From the NCBI GenBank assembly GCA_902529715.1, contig CABZXL010000002.1, positions 1-57,500 of the forward strand: DNA of 57,500 nucleotides. Reading direction: 5' to 3'. Origin of the DNA: an uncultured Pelagibacteraceae bacterium (lineage in GTDB: Bacteria > Pseudomonadota > Alphaproteobacteria > Pelagibacterales > Pelagibacteraceae). Both the position numbers and the translations under genes were made by a program. The notes beneath the pieces were generated by a model. That model was given only the letters and a program-made list of their open reading frames with translations. It searched no databases and was not told the DNA's origin. Shown here in pieces: positions 21,653 to 30,855 of the stretch. Within the stretch, counting starts at the first letter, position 1. The number at the start of each line of letters is the position of its first letter.

Positions 21653-21662
21653 AAAAATGATT

Positions 21663-22829
21663 TTAATTATTTTGAATATTAGAATTCAAATGATCAAATA
21701 TTTTATTACTAATAATCATGTTTCCATTTTCATTTAAATGTCTCTCATCACTATACATATTTCCATTTGGCATTATCGACTCTGTTAAATCAAAACAAAA
21801 TTCTAATTGGGAACATTTTGCTTTTAACTTATTATAAGTCTTATTTAAATTTTCTTTATATTCTTCAGATAAAGAATTAAATAAAGCAAAATCTCTTGTA
21901 CCTGGGTTTAAGTATTTTTCCTGGCCATAGATGCCTAAAGTGGGTTGCAAAAATACAAAATATTTTGCTCCAAAACTTTCTGATAATGAATTCATAATTT
22001 TTACATTATGTTCCCATCTACCAGATTCTTCATTTATTGATGTTTTATTAAATTTGATGCTGCTTAACAAATTATCATTTAAAGTAATTTTTTTATAACA
22101 AGTGTCGCAAGTTGAAGTTAAATATCTATAACCAGAATATATATTTGGCAAAATCCTGATATTTCCAATTACAAATTTATCAGCAATATTTTGTTTAATC
22201 CATTTTTGATAATTCATCATATATAAAAGTTTACCACCATAAGAAGGGAAATGTTTTAATGTAAAATCATTTACATCATCGTAGCCACTTACTTCATTAA
22301 TACCATTGTATGATATGATATATTTTATATTTTCGTTTAGATGTGAAATATCAACTAATAATTTTAAAAGTTCTTGCTTTGATCCATGTCCACCACTTGC
22401 AGCATTAATAATTTTAAAATTTAAGCCACTTTTATTAATTTTTTGATCAAGTAAGTAAGGCCAAGTGTTTCCATTTGAATATCCATAATAAAACCCATCA
22501 GAAGTTGATCCTCCTAAAATTACTACAGCATCATTTTGGCTATTTGCATTATTATCATAATAAATAAAAGGACCGTCTGCATAGCCACCTTTAATTTTGC
22601 ATTCATTTTTATGATCGTGCGTAATACCATAAAAAACATGCGTTCTCATAACATAACAATTATCATCTTTGTATGGATAAGGGCTTGATGTTTCTGCACT
22701 AAAAAAAATTCCAATAAATGGTTTTTTAAAATAATATACTCTTGCAACTGAAAAAAAGGCTTCCAAAAGAATTATAAGAACTATTAGAACTAATAAATTA
22801 TAAAAAACTACTTTAGTTAAATTTTTCAT
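21663..22829 (-). CDS. SGNH/GDSL-like membrane-anchored protein
   Basis: N-terminal TM helix; VVILGGSTSDGFYYG (Ser block), AASGGHGSKQELL, SYNGINEVSG, DERHLNENGN (Asp/His block). Overlaps upstream nucleotidyltransferase gene by 17 nt. Confidence 0.72.
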   Translation of the reverse strand: MKNLTKVVFYNLLVLIVLIILLEAFFSVARVYYFKKPFIGIFFSAETSSPYPYKDDNCYVMRTHVFYGITHDHKNECKIKGGYADGPFIYYDNNANSQNDAVVILGGSTSDGFYYGYSNGNTWPYLLDQKINKSGLNFKIINAASGGHGSKQELLKLLVDISHLNENIKYIISYNGINEVSGYDDVNDFTLKHFPSYGGKLLYMMNYQKWIKQNIADKFVIGNIRILPNIYSGYRYLTSTCDTCYKKITLNDNLLSSIKFNKTSINEESGRWEHNVKIMNSLSESFGAKYFVFLQPTLGIYGQEKYLNPGTRDFALFNSLSEEYKENLNKTYNKLKAKCSQLEFCFDLTESIMPNGNMYSDERHLNENGNMIISNKIFDHLNSNIQNN

Positions 22830-23547
22830 TTTTAAAATGTTTATATTTTTTTTTAAAAATATTTAGATCTCTTTTATTATCAAATTCATACCAATCATGA
22901 TTTAATTTTAAATAATTAATTGTAATTTTTTGTTTAATTAATTCCATTAAAAAGTTTGTCATATCAATTTTTTTAATATTGATTTTTTTTAAATTTATAA
23001 TTTTTTTTACTATTTTTTTTGAAAATTTAGTTATACCAACATATCTAGCGTCAATATTTTTGATTTCATTTGTTTTTTTGCCTAAATCAACAATTTTGTC
23101 TTTTGATATTTTTAAAGTTTCCAAATCGTAGTCTATCTTTTTATTATTTCTCCAAAGTTTCTTCCATTTAAAGTCAACTAGAGTAACTAGACCTTTATTT
23201 GATAAGGCAATTTTATTCAAATCTTTATATGAAAAAATTATATCACCATAAATTATTATTGTGTTATCAATTTTTATTTTTTTTAGAACATTAATTAAAG
23301 TATAGACCATATTTGTAGATCTATATTTTGGATTACGAATATAACTATAAATTTTATTCGTTGATTTTTTGATTAAATTTTCCTTATAGCCTGTTGCAAA
23401 AATTATTTTTTTTTTATTACTTTTAATTTTTGATATTGAGTTAAGAGTATAATCGATTATTGGTTTATTAAATACTTTAGTAAGGCATTTTGGTTTACGA
23501 GAATGAAATCTTTTTCCCATGCCAGCACATAGAATAATTATATTCAT
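22813..23547 (-). CDS. Nucleotidyltransferase; proposed CTP:phosphoglutamine cytidylyltransferase (Cj1416-like)
   Basis: MNIIILCAGMGKRFHSRKPKCLTKVFNKPIIDYTL; RSTNMVYTLINVL; IIIYGDIIF. Immediately downstream of GATase and PEP-synthase-like genes. Confidence 0.8.
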   Translation of the reverse strand: MNIIILCAGMGKRFHSRKPKCLTKVFNKPIIDYTLNSISKIKSNKKKIIFATGYKENLIKKSTNKIYSYIRNPKYRSTNMVYTLINVLKKIKIDNTIIIYGDIIFSYKDLNKIALSNKGLVTLVDFKWKKLWRNNKKIDYDLETLKISKDKIVDLGKKTNEIKNIDARYVGITKFSKKIVKKIINLKKINIKKIDMTNFLMELIKQKITINYLKLNHDWYEFDNKRDLNIFKKKYKHFKNEKFN

Positions 23548-24158
23548 TATTTTAAAACTGAATTAATAATTTTATTTAGTTTAATAAAATTTTTTTCCCT
23601 TTCCGGATGAAACATGAAACCCCAGATATTTAATTTTTCGTGTTTAAACATTTCAATATTATTAGACGAGTCTATTCCTAAGCTTAAAAGTTCTTTTCCT
23701 AAAAATTTTTCTTTAATGCCAAAATTATAAAAGCACTTCACGTTGATTGTTTTTTCTTTGAAAATTAAGTTTTTTTTCAAATAAATTTTTTTATTTACTC
23801 TCATACTATTATTAACTTTTGAGAGTTTTCCTTTAAAAAAAATATTTATCAATTGCATACCATGGCATATTCCAATTACTGCTATTTTTTTTTTAATTGC
23901 ATATTTTAGAAGAAATATTTCAGACTTTACTCTTAATTTATTTGGCAATTTATTATTTATATCAGAACCACCAGGTAAAATTATTAAATCTAATTTTAAA
24001 TTCTTTCTTCTTATTATTGAATTGCATAATTTATAAGAATTTGGAAATTTAATTATATCTATTTTTTTTTTTTCAAAATACTTAATCCAATTATGATCTA
24101 AAATATCTATATAAGTATTAAAATATTTTTTTATATCTGAAGAAATTCCTACAAGCAT
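23547..24158 (-). CDS. Class I glutamine amidotransferase/C26 hydrolase; proposed gamma-glutamyl-CDP-amidate hydrolase (Cj1417-like)
   Basis: LDLIILPGGSDINNKLP; IAVIGICHGMQLINIFF (nucleophile Cys); WGFMFHPERE (HPE). Confidence 0.85.
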   Translation of the reverse strand: MLVGISSDIKKYFNTYIDILDHNWIKYFEKKKIDIIKFPNSYKLCNSIIRRKNLKLDLIILPGGSDINNKLPNKLRVKSEIFLLKYAIKKKIAVIGICHGMQLINIFFKGKLSKVNNSMRVNKKIYLKKNLIFKEKTINVKCFYNFGIKEKFLGKELLSLGIDSSNNIEMFKHEKLNIWGFMFHPEREKNFIKLNKIINSVLK

Positions 24159-24159
24159 G

Positions 24160-26541
24160 TTAATTTACAATATTTATTTTTTTTTCTTTACAATTTAAAA
24201 TTATATTTGAACTATTAGAAATTTCCTCAAAATTTCTATCTCCAATACCAATTGCAGCAGGTTTATTTAATTCTTCACATCTAATAGACATATGGGAATT
24301 TACACCTCCATATTTTGTAATAAGACCTTTAATTTTTTGAGACAAAACCCAATCATATCCTGGGTCAGCATTTTCAATTAATACTATCTTGTCTTTCAAA
24401 TTTATTTCTTTATCAGGATTTTTTATAACTTTTATTTTGGCGCTAATAATTTTTCCTGTAATAAAATTTGGTTTTGTAATTAGTATCGATGCAACACAAA
24501 AATCATTTGGTGACATAATTAGATATGGTAATTTTATATATCTATTATAAATTTTATTACTTTTACTTTTTAAACTATATTTATTAATTTTACCATTTAT
24601 AACTTTTCTATTTTTAAGATTAGAAAGTTTATTAATTTCTTCAAAACTCAAATTTGTTAAATTCTTTAATGGGATTTTATTTAGTTTTGACCAGAACCTA
24701 ATTAATTCTAAAATATCACTTAAAGTTCTTGTGAAAATGAATTTTGAATTTTCTCTTAATTTCATAGAAGTTAATGAAAATTTAAATATATCATCTGCAG
24801 ACATTTTTATTTTTTTTATTCTTAAATAACTGTCTATTTTTCTAATCTTTTTTAAACTAATTATTTTTTTATATTGATCATTAATTTTAAAAAAATTATC
24901 AAAATTATCTATTTTCCATGATTTAATTCCTGGTATCGTTCTATTGGTTTTAATATCGTAAGTTCCGGGCCTAAGGTGATAAAAATAATTGTTAAATTGA
25001 TTAAGTTTAGATTTATTTTTAATACTTTTTATTTTTAATTTTCTATATTCATTTGAAACTGTATTAATTGAAACTAATAAGTTAGAATATTCTTTTGAAA
25101 AAATTAATTTATTATTCATCATTGAATTTAAAAATTTTTTTCCAATAAATGCACTTCTTGCAAATTTAGAAAAAGGCACTATTCCAAAATAAATAAGTTT
25201 TTTAATTAGCTTATTTGCCAACAATATTGGATTTGATTTTTTTTTTATAAAATTATTTATTTCATTTTTTCTAAAGATCTCTAGATTATAAAGTAATTTT
25301 TTATTTTTTTCTAAATCAGATTCAAAATTGTTAATTAATATTTCGGTATGTTTTTTTAATTCGTGAAAATATGATTTTTTTTCATTGGAATTTAAAAATT
25401 TATATTTGGAATTAATTTTTTTTTTAGAATTTATATCAAAACAACTGTCTGCAATATCAAATTCTACTTTATCATGAAGAAATGGATTTTTATTAAGTTC
25501 AGATATCCAAAAATTAACTATTTTTTTTGATATAATATTACTTACATTTTTAGGAATGTAAGAAAAAAAACTCAATCTCGTATCTATATATGGTTTACCT
25601 GAAAAGGAGCACATTAATTTTTTATTAATATTTTTATAATTCATTTCTTTTCTTGCAAGACTCCATGCTAAATCAGTAATTAGTTTTTCATACAATGAGT
25701 AAGATAATTGGTCAGGTTGATATCCAATCATTTCAACAGGATTCCAATCTGGCATTAATCCAAAGGATGGAATTTTTCCAAAATTTTTATGTTTATTTAA
25801 AATTTTATAAAATTTTTTTTGATTTTTATATATATTTTTTTTAAAAATACTTTGGTCAATTTTTTTCCATTTTCTGTAAGTTGACAATGGCCTTGCTTGA
25901 AAAATAAAGAATTTATTTTTTTTATTTAAACTAAATTCTATATCCATTGGATAATCACCAATTTTTTTTTCTAATTCTTTTATTGAAAAGATAATTCTTT
26001 TAAACTTTCTCGATCTTAAATTATTTTTTTCATTTTTATAAACATAGAGAACTCTTCCTCCAGATTTATTACCCGAGGTAACTGTATTTGTATAGCCTGA
26101 TTGATCATCATAATTGATCACATAATAAGGTGTTCCATCTTGAAGATTTTTATTTGTAATTACTCCACTTATTTCAGAGTTTTTAACAAAATTTTGAATT
26201 AAAATTTTACTATCCAAGACCTCGTTTTCTTTATTTGAAAATATTGAGTAGCTTTTTATTAATTTGTTTATTTTTTTTTCTAGATTTTTTTGATTATTAT
26301 CTATGTTTATTTCGCTATCAAATACTCCTGCCATTGATTTAGTCTTGCTGTCTTCTTTAGCGAAAGATGATCTAATACATACTTTTGAATTTAGTTGCTT
26401 TATATTTTCTATTATATTTTTTTTTTGTTTTATATTTTTCCATTCTTTTACAGAAAAAGAAACAAATCTAGGTATCACAGAATTCTTTAGGCCTAATTTG
26501 TTTAAATTAGCAAGCGTGTCTGCTTTATTTGAAAATATCAT
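24160..26541 (-). CDS. PEP synthase-like phosphotransferase; proposed L-glutamine kinase (Cj1418-like)
   Basis: N-terminal ATP-grasp-like SKVCIRSSFAKEDSKTKSMAGVFDS, DIEFSLNKKNKFFIFQARPLS; middle FGLMPDWNPVEMIGYQPDQLSYSLYEKLITDLAW; C-terminal phosphohistidine domain GLITKYGGVNSHMSIRCEELNKPAAIG. Confidence 0.85.
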   Translation of the reverse strand: MIFSNKADTLANLNKLGLKNSVIPRFVSFSVKEWKNIKQKKNIIENIKQLNSKVCIRSSFAKEDSKTKSMAGVFDSEINIDNNQKNLEKKINKLIKSYSIFSNKENEVLDSKILIQNFVKNSEISGVITNKNLQDGTPYYVINYDDQSGYTNTVTSGNKSGGRVLYVYKNEKNNLRSRKFKRIIFSIKELEKKIGDYPMDIEFSLNKKNKFFIFQARPLSTYRKWKKIDQSIFKKNIYKNQKKFYKILNKHKNFGKIPSFGLMPDWNPVEMIGYQPDQLSYSLYEKLITDLAWSLARKEMNYKNINKKLMCSFSGKPYIDTRLSFFSYIPKNVSNIISKKIVNFWISELNKNPFLHDKVEFDIADSCFDINSKKKINSKYKFLNSNEKKSYFHELKKHTEILINNFESDLEKNKKLLYNLEIFRKNEINNFIKKKSNPILLANKLIKKLIYFGIVPFSKFARSAFIGKKFLNSMMNNKLIFSKEYSNLLVSINTVSNEYRKLKIKSIKNKSKLNQFNNYFYHLRPGTYDIKTNRTIPGIKSWKIDNFDNFFKINDQYKKIISLKKIRKIDSYLRIKKIKMSADDIFKFSLTSMKLRENSKFIFTRTLSDILELIRFWSKLNKIPLKNLTNLSFEEINKLSNLKNRKVINGKINKYSLKSKSNKIYNRYIKLPYLIMSPNDFCVASILITKPNFITGKIISAKIKVIKNPDKEINLKDKIVLIENADPGYDWVLSQKIKGLITKYGGVNSHMSIRCEELNKPAAIGIGDRNFEEISNSSNIILNCKEKKINIVN

Positions 26542-26625
26542 AAGATGAAATTATTTAATAAAATTATTTAATTATATCAATTAATATATTAAAAAGTTTA
26601 GAAAACATAATTTTAAATTAATCAA

Positions 26626-27588
26626 TTGAAAAAAATAATAGTAATCGGTTCTGGCAATAGTGGTGGTGGTGCAGTACACGACTATCTTTTGTCTCGACAA
26701 GATTTTATGAGTCCATTTAATGGGAAAGAGTTTAGATTTGTTAATGATCCAAATGGACTTCATGATTTGCACTTTCAACTCTACAAAAATTTTAGCATTA
26801 ATGGTAGCGCTCTAGCATTAAACAATTTTTTAAAATTTTCAGAAAATTTTTATAAATCAAGATATACTGTTAAAAATAAATTATTAAAAAAGAATTTTAA
26901 AGACAATATTTTAAATTTTATTAAAAATATTACATTCTTAAATTATAATGGAGCTCCACGATTTTATATAGATAGTTTTAATCTTCAAAAATTTATTTCT
27001 TTTCAGGTAAAGAGAAGAATTTTAAAAGTACAATCAAAAAATATAAAAGTATTAAAAATGTTTTTGCCTAAAGATGAAAAAATCTTTTTAAAAGAGGCAG
27101 AAAAATTATTAAAAAAAATTATGCTAAGTAATGTGAGTATAAGTAGTACTAAAAATATAGTTATAGAACAAGGAGGTATATTTTGGAATCCTATTGAATC
27201 AACCAAATTTTATGGAGATAGAAAAATAATAATTGTAACTAGAGATCCAAGAGGTATTTACTGGAGCATGAAAAGAAGAAAATCTTTGGCATATCCTTAT
27301 CATAATGTAGATACGTTTATTAAATGGTATAAAAATATATTTGAGAAGGCAAATCTTAAGAAATTTAAAAAAAATAAATTAATTAAAGTAATAAAATTTG
27401 AAAATTTTATAAATAATTTTGAAAAAGAAACAAAAAGTCTTAGTAAATTTTTAAATATAAAACATATAAAAAAAAATAAATTTGATATTCAAAATTCTAA
27501 AAAGAAACTTTATGAAGCAAAGAAAAATTTAACTAAAACTGAAATTATAAAAATTGAAAAAAATCTTAATAATTTCTTACAATGGTAA
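26626..27588 (+). CDS. Sulfotransferase-fold protein (TTG start); candidate phosphoramidoyl- or sulfo-transferase
   Basis: IIVIGSGNSGGGAVHDYLLSR (5'-PSB-like P-loop) and IIIVTRDPRGIYWSMKRRKS (3'-PB-like RDPR..S). Confidence 0.65.
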   Translation: MKKIIVIGSGNSGGGAVHDYLLSRQDFMSPFNGKEFRFVNDPNGLHDLHFQLYKNFSINGSALALNNFLKFSENFYKSRYTVKNKLLKKNFKDNILNFIKNITFLNYNGAPRFYIDSFNLQKFISFQVKRRILKVQSKNIKVLKMFLPKDEKIFLKEAEKLLKKIMLSNVSISSTKNIVIEQGGIFWNPIESTKFYGDRKIIIVTRDPRGIYWSMKRRKSLAYPYHNVDTFIKWYKNIFEKANLKKFKKNKLIKVIKFENFINNFEKETKSLSKFLNIKHIKKNKFDIQNSKKKLYEAKKNLTKTEIIKIEKNLNNFLQW

Positions 27589-27592
27589 AAAA
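27555..27592 (+). repeat. 38-bp imperfect direct repeat, copy 1
   Basis: tgaaaaaaatcttaataatttcttacaatggtaaaaaa; 33/38 identical to 28769-28806, spacing 1,214 bp. Confidence 0.85.
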
Positions 27593-27612
27593 GATGAAAA
27601 GTATTCTAAATG

Positions 27613-27780
27613 ATGTACATGTATAGAGTTGTAATATTCAGAATTATAATAAGTTTAATCAGATATTTATTCTTAAATTTATTTAAATTTAGAACATTTA
27701 ACATTTCAGGATATGAAGCAACAAATATTGATACTCTAGATGATTTAAACTACTTAAAAATGAAATTAAAAAATGCTTAA
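27613..27780 (+). pseudogene. 3' remnant of a NeuA-like cytidylyltransferase gene
   Basis: Open frame ...FNISGYEATNIDTLDDLNYLKMKLKNA*; resembles intact NeuA C-terminus GAECINIDTIDDLILLKSKLK at 42840-43550. Stop overlaps downstream start (ATGCTTAA). Confidence 0.5.
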
Positions 27781-28657
27781 AATCATTTGCCCATCACCTC
27801 ATTTATTTGATAAAAAAATTTTAAAGAATTACAAAAAAAATTTTTTTTGTAACTTTAAAAAAATTGATCAAATAAAATTTAATCGAATTTGTCATAATTA
27901 TGATGTAGTTCTAACTAGATTTGATAAGAATATTTCTTATAAAAAAAAATCTAACATACAATTTATATTAAGTCCAACAACAGGATTAGATCATATTGAT
28001 AAAAAATTTTTTAAAACAAAAGTTAAAATAATTAATTTGAATGATAAAAATTATTTATCAAAAATCAATGCATCAACAGAATTTACTATTTTTTTACTTT
28101 TAACTTTTTTAAAAGTGAAAAAAAATAAAAATAAGCTTGAATTCTCTAAAAATTTTATTGGATCTGAAATTAAAAACAAAAATGTAGGAATAATTGGCTA
28201 TGGCAGAATAGGTTATAAGATGAATAAAATTTTAAAATCTTTTGGAGCAAGAACAATAATTTATGACTCTAGTGAAAAGAAAACTAAGTCTAAATTAAAT
28301 TATTTACTAAAAAACTCTGATGTTGTTACTTTACACATACCTTTAAACTATAAGAATAAAAATTTTCTTAACAAAAAAAGATTAAATTTACTCAAAAAAG
28401 GTTGTATTATTTTAAATACTTCAAGAGGCGCCGTTGTTGATGAAAAAAATATTTTTGAAAAAGTAAAAAAATTTGAAATTAATTATTTAACAGATGTATT
28501 GTCAGACAAATCTAAAAATACAAAACTTTACAAACTAATTTCCAATCAACATAATATACTAGTATCCCCACATGTGGCCGGTCTTACAAAAGAATCTATT
28601 TATCTTGCTGATAAATTTGTATATAGACAATTTTTAAAAATTTATGAAAAATCTTAA
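27773..28657 (+). CDS. D-isomer-specific 2-hydroxyacid dehydrogenase-like protein
   Basis: KNVGIIGYGRIGYKMNKILKSFGARTIIYDSS; DVVTLHIPLNYKNKNFLN; ILNTSRGAVVDE; VSPHVAGLTKES. Confidence 0.9.
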   Translation: MLKIICPSPHLFDKKILKNYKKNFFCNFKKIDQIKFNRICHNYDVVLTRFDKNISYKKKSNIQFILSPTTGLDHIDKKFFKTKVKIINLNDKNYLSKINASTEFTIFLLLTFLKVKKNKNKLEFSKNFIGSEIKNKNVGIIGYGRIGYKMNKILKSFGARTIIYDSSEKKTKSKLNYLLKNSDVVTLHIPLNYKNKNFLNKKRLNLLKKGCIILNTSRGAVVDEKNIFEKVKKFEINYLTDVLSDKSKNTKLYKLISNQHNILVSPHVAGLTKESIYLADKFVYRQFLKIYEKS

Positions 28658-28802
28658 TTATATTGCAGAACTATGTCAAAATCATAATGGAGTATTTGAT
28701 AACATTGCTCGTATGAGAAATGAATGTGCTGAAAATGGAGCCAAAAAAATTAAATTAAAATATATTTATGAAAAAAATTTAGATAACTTTTTACAATGGT
28801 AA
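28644..28802 (+). pseudogene. 5' remnant of neuB fused to a duplicated sulfotransferase-gene end
   Basis: MKNLNYIAELCQNHNGVFDNIARMRNECAENGAKKIKLKYIYEKNLDNFLQW* matches NeuB N-terminus (41748-42734: FTYIAELCQNHNGKFKNVEKMVHECAFNGARIIKLQYIYAKNL), then ends with the sulfotransferase-like tail NFLQW*. Confidence 0.85.
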
Positions 28803-28806
28803 AAAA
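28769..28806 (+). repeat. 38-bp imperfect direct repeat, copy 2
   Basis: tgaaaaaaatttagataactttttacaatggtaaaaaa; 33/38 identical to 27555-27592. Confidence 0.85.
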
Positions 28807-29902
28807 TAAAATCTATTATATTGCAGATTTTTCATTACCAAATAAATCAGCATACTCATCTCATGTATTAAAAATTTGTGACGCATTTAGCGAAGTAACA
28901 AAAAAAAATGTTGAACTTTTAATACCCTTTTTAGACTCAAATTATTTATTAAAAAATATTAAAAAAGATTATTTATTAAAGTATAATTTAAAGATTAAAT
29001 TTTTTTTTAATAAAAAAAAAAAACTTAATTTATTTAAAAGAATATTTTATTCACTAAAATTATTAAACTACATAAAAAAAAATTCTAATATAAATTTAAT
29101 TATATCTAGAAGTATAATACCAAGTTTAATTTTATCTGTATTTGGTATAAAAAACATTTTAGAAATCCATACAGAATTAACAGGAATGACTAAATTTTTA
29201 TTTTACTTAACTAGATTAGAACCTGTAAAAAAAAATATTAAATTCATATTCATTAACAATCATTTAAGAAAAAAATTCAAGATAAGTAAAAAAAAATCAA
29301 TTATTTTATTTGATGCAGTGGATTATAGAGACTTCAATCCTAAAAATTCTAAAATAATTAAAAATACATGTTTTTACTCTGGGAGTTTTTCTAAAGGAAA
29401 ATGTTTAGAAATAATTATGAAACTGTCAAAAAAACTTCCTAATATAAACTTTCACTTATATGGAAATGAAAACACAATTTATGATAAATCAATTTTGAAT
29501 AAAAAGTCAAAAAATATTAAGTTTTGTGGATACTTATCCTACTCTGAAATTACAAAAAAAATTAGAAACTATAGGGCACTACTAATGCCTTATGAAAAGA
29601 GAGTTGGTGTACTAATTAAAAATATAAATGTGGAAAGTTATTTTTCACCTTTAAAGATGTTTGAATATATGGGATCTGGTAAGATTATTCTAGCTAGTGA
29701 TTTACCGGTTTACAGAAATATTCTAAAAGATAAAACAAATGCATTATTAATTAATAATGATATTAAATCATGGTCAAAAAATATAAATAATGTATTTAAA
29801 GATAAAAAATTGAATTATCTTGGTAAAGCAGCTAGAGAAGATTCCAAAAAATATTCATGGCTTAAAAGAGTAAGAAAAATAATAAGATTTTATGAAGACT
29901 AA
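28796..29902 (+). CDS. Glycosyltransferase family 4
   Basis: MVKNKIYYIADFSLPNKSAYSSHVLKICDAF; SGSFSKGKCLEIIMKLS; SPLKMFEYMGSGKIILASDLPVYRNIL. Confidence 0.83.
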   Translation: MVKNKIYYIADFSLPNKSAYSSHVLKICDAFSEVTKKNVELLIPFLDSNYLLKNIKKDYLLKYNLKIKFFFNKKKKLNLFKRIFYSLKLLNYIKKNSNINLIISRSIIPSLILSVFGIKNILEIHTELTGMTKFLFYLTRLEPVKKNIKFIFINNHLRKKFKISKKKSIILFDAVDYRDFNPKNSKIIKNTCFYSGSFSKGKCLEIIMKLSKKLPNINFHLYGNENTIYDKSILNKKSKNIKFCGYLSYSEITKKIRNYRALLMPYEKRVGVLIKNINVESYFSPLKMFEYMGSGKIILASDLPVYRNILKDKTNALLINNDIKSWSKNINNVFKDKKLNYLGKAAREDSKKYSWLKRVRKIIRFYED

Positions 29903-30842
29903 AAATATTTTAATTACTGGTTCATCTGGTTTTATTGGTTTTCATGTATCTGAATTTCTTTTAAAAAAAAAAATAAATATTATAGGTTTAGATAATCATA
30001 ATAATTATTATGATGTTAGTCTTAAAAATAAAAGATTAAAAATTTTAAAAAAATTTAAGAATTTTAAATTCTATAAAGTTGATATTAGTAAAAAAAAAGA
30101 TCTTAAAAAAGTTTTTGAAAAAAATAAAATTGATTTAGTTATTCATTTAGCAGCACAAGCTGGGGTAAGATACTCTTTTATAAATCCAAATAAATATATT
30201 GACTCAAATATTACTGGTTTTACTAATACTCTTGAACTAATGAAAAAAAATAAAATTAAAAAATTAGTTTATGCATCTTCAAGTTCAGTTTATGGAAACT
30301 GCAAAAAATTTCCTTTTAGAGAAAATTTTGACCTGTCTCCACTTAACTTTTATGGCCAAACAAAACTATTTAATGAAAAAATGGTTAAAATTTATGAAGA
30401 AAATTATAACTTGAAATGTATTGGTTTAAGATTTTTTACTGTTTATGGACCATATGGAAGACCTGATATGTTTATTCCTAAAATCCTAAACAAAATAAAA
30501 TCAAATAAAGTTATCAATTTATTCAATGCCGGAAAACACTCTCGAGATTTTACATATGTTAAAGATATAGCTCAATTAATTGGTAAAATTATTATAAAAT
30601 TCCCAAAAAAAGAAAAGGTTCTTAATATTTGTAGCGGTGAAAGAATAAAAATTTCTAAATTAATTTCTTGTATAGAAAAAATCTTAAATAAAAAAATTAA
30701 AACAAAAGCTTTACCACTTCAAAGAGGAGATATGCTAGATACCCATGGAAGTAATAAATTGATTAAAAAATTATATAATTATAAAAAATTAACATCAATT
30801 TATAAGGGTTTAAATGAAACAATTAAACATGATTATAAATAA
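29892..30842 (+). CDS. NAD-dependent epimerase (UDP-glucuronate 4-epimerase-like)
   Basis: KNILITGSSGFIGFHVSEFLLKKKINIIGLDNHNNYYDVSLKNKRL; DLVIHLAAQAGVRYSFINPNKYIDSN; YGPYGRPDM. Confidence 0.92.
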   Translation: MKTKNILITGSSGFIGFHVSEFLLKKKINIIGLDNHNNYYDVSLKNKRLKILKKFKNFKFYKVDISKKKDLKKVFEKNKIDLVIHLAAQAGVRYSFINPNKYIDSNITGFTNTLELMKKNKIKKLVYASSSSVYGNCKKFPFRENFDLSPLNFYGQTKLFNEKMVKIYEENYNLKCIGLRFFTVYGPYGRPDMFIPKILNKIKSNKVINLFNAGKHSRDFTYVKDIAQLIGKIIIKFPKKEKVLNICSGERIKISKLISCIEKILNKKIKTKALPLQRGDMLDTHGSNKLIKKLYNYKKLTSIYKGLNETIKHDYK

Positions 30843-30855
30843 AAAAACTTTATAA

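Noticed and set aside
24160-26541. Housekeeping phosphoenolpyruvate synthase
   Set aside because: Island context, LMPDWNPVEMIGYQPDQLSYSLYEKLITDLAW region and adjacent GATase + nucleotidyltransferase fit the glutamine kinase type better.
27582-27626. Short open frame MVKKMKSILNDVHV* after the sulfotransferase
   Set aside because: Only 14 codons; probably another scar at the recombination junction, not a gene I can support.
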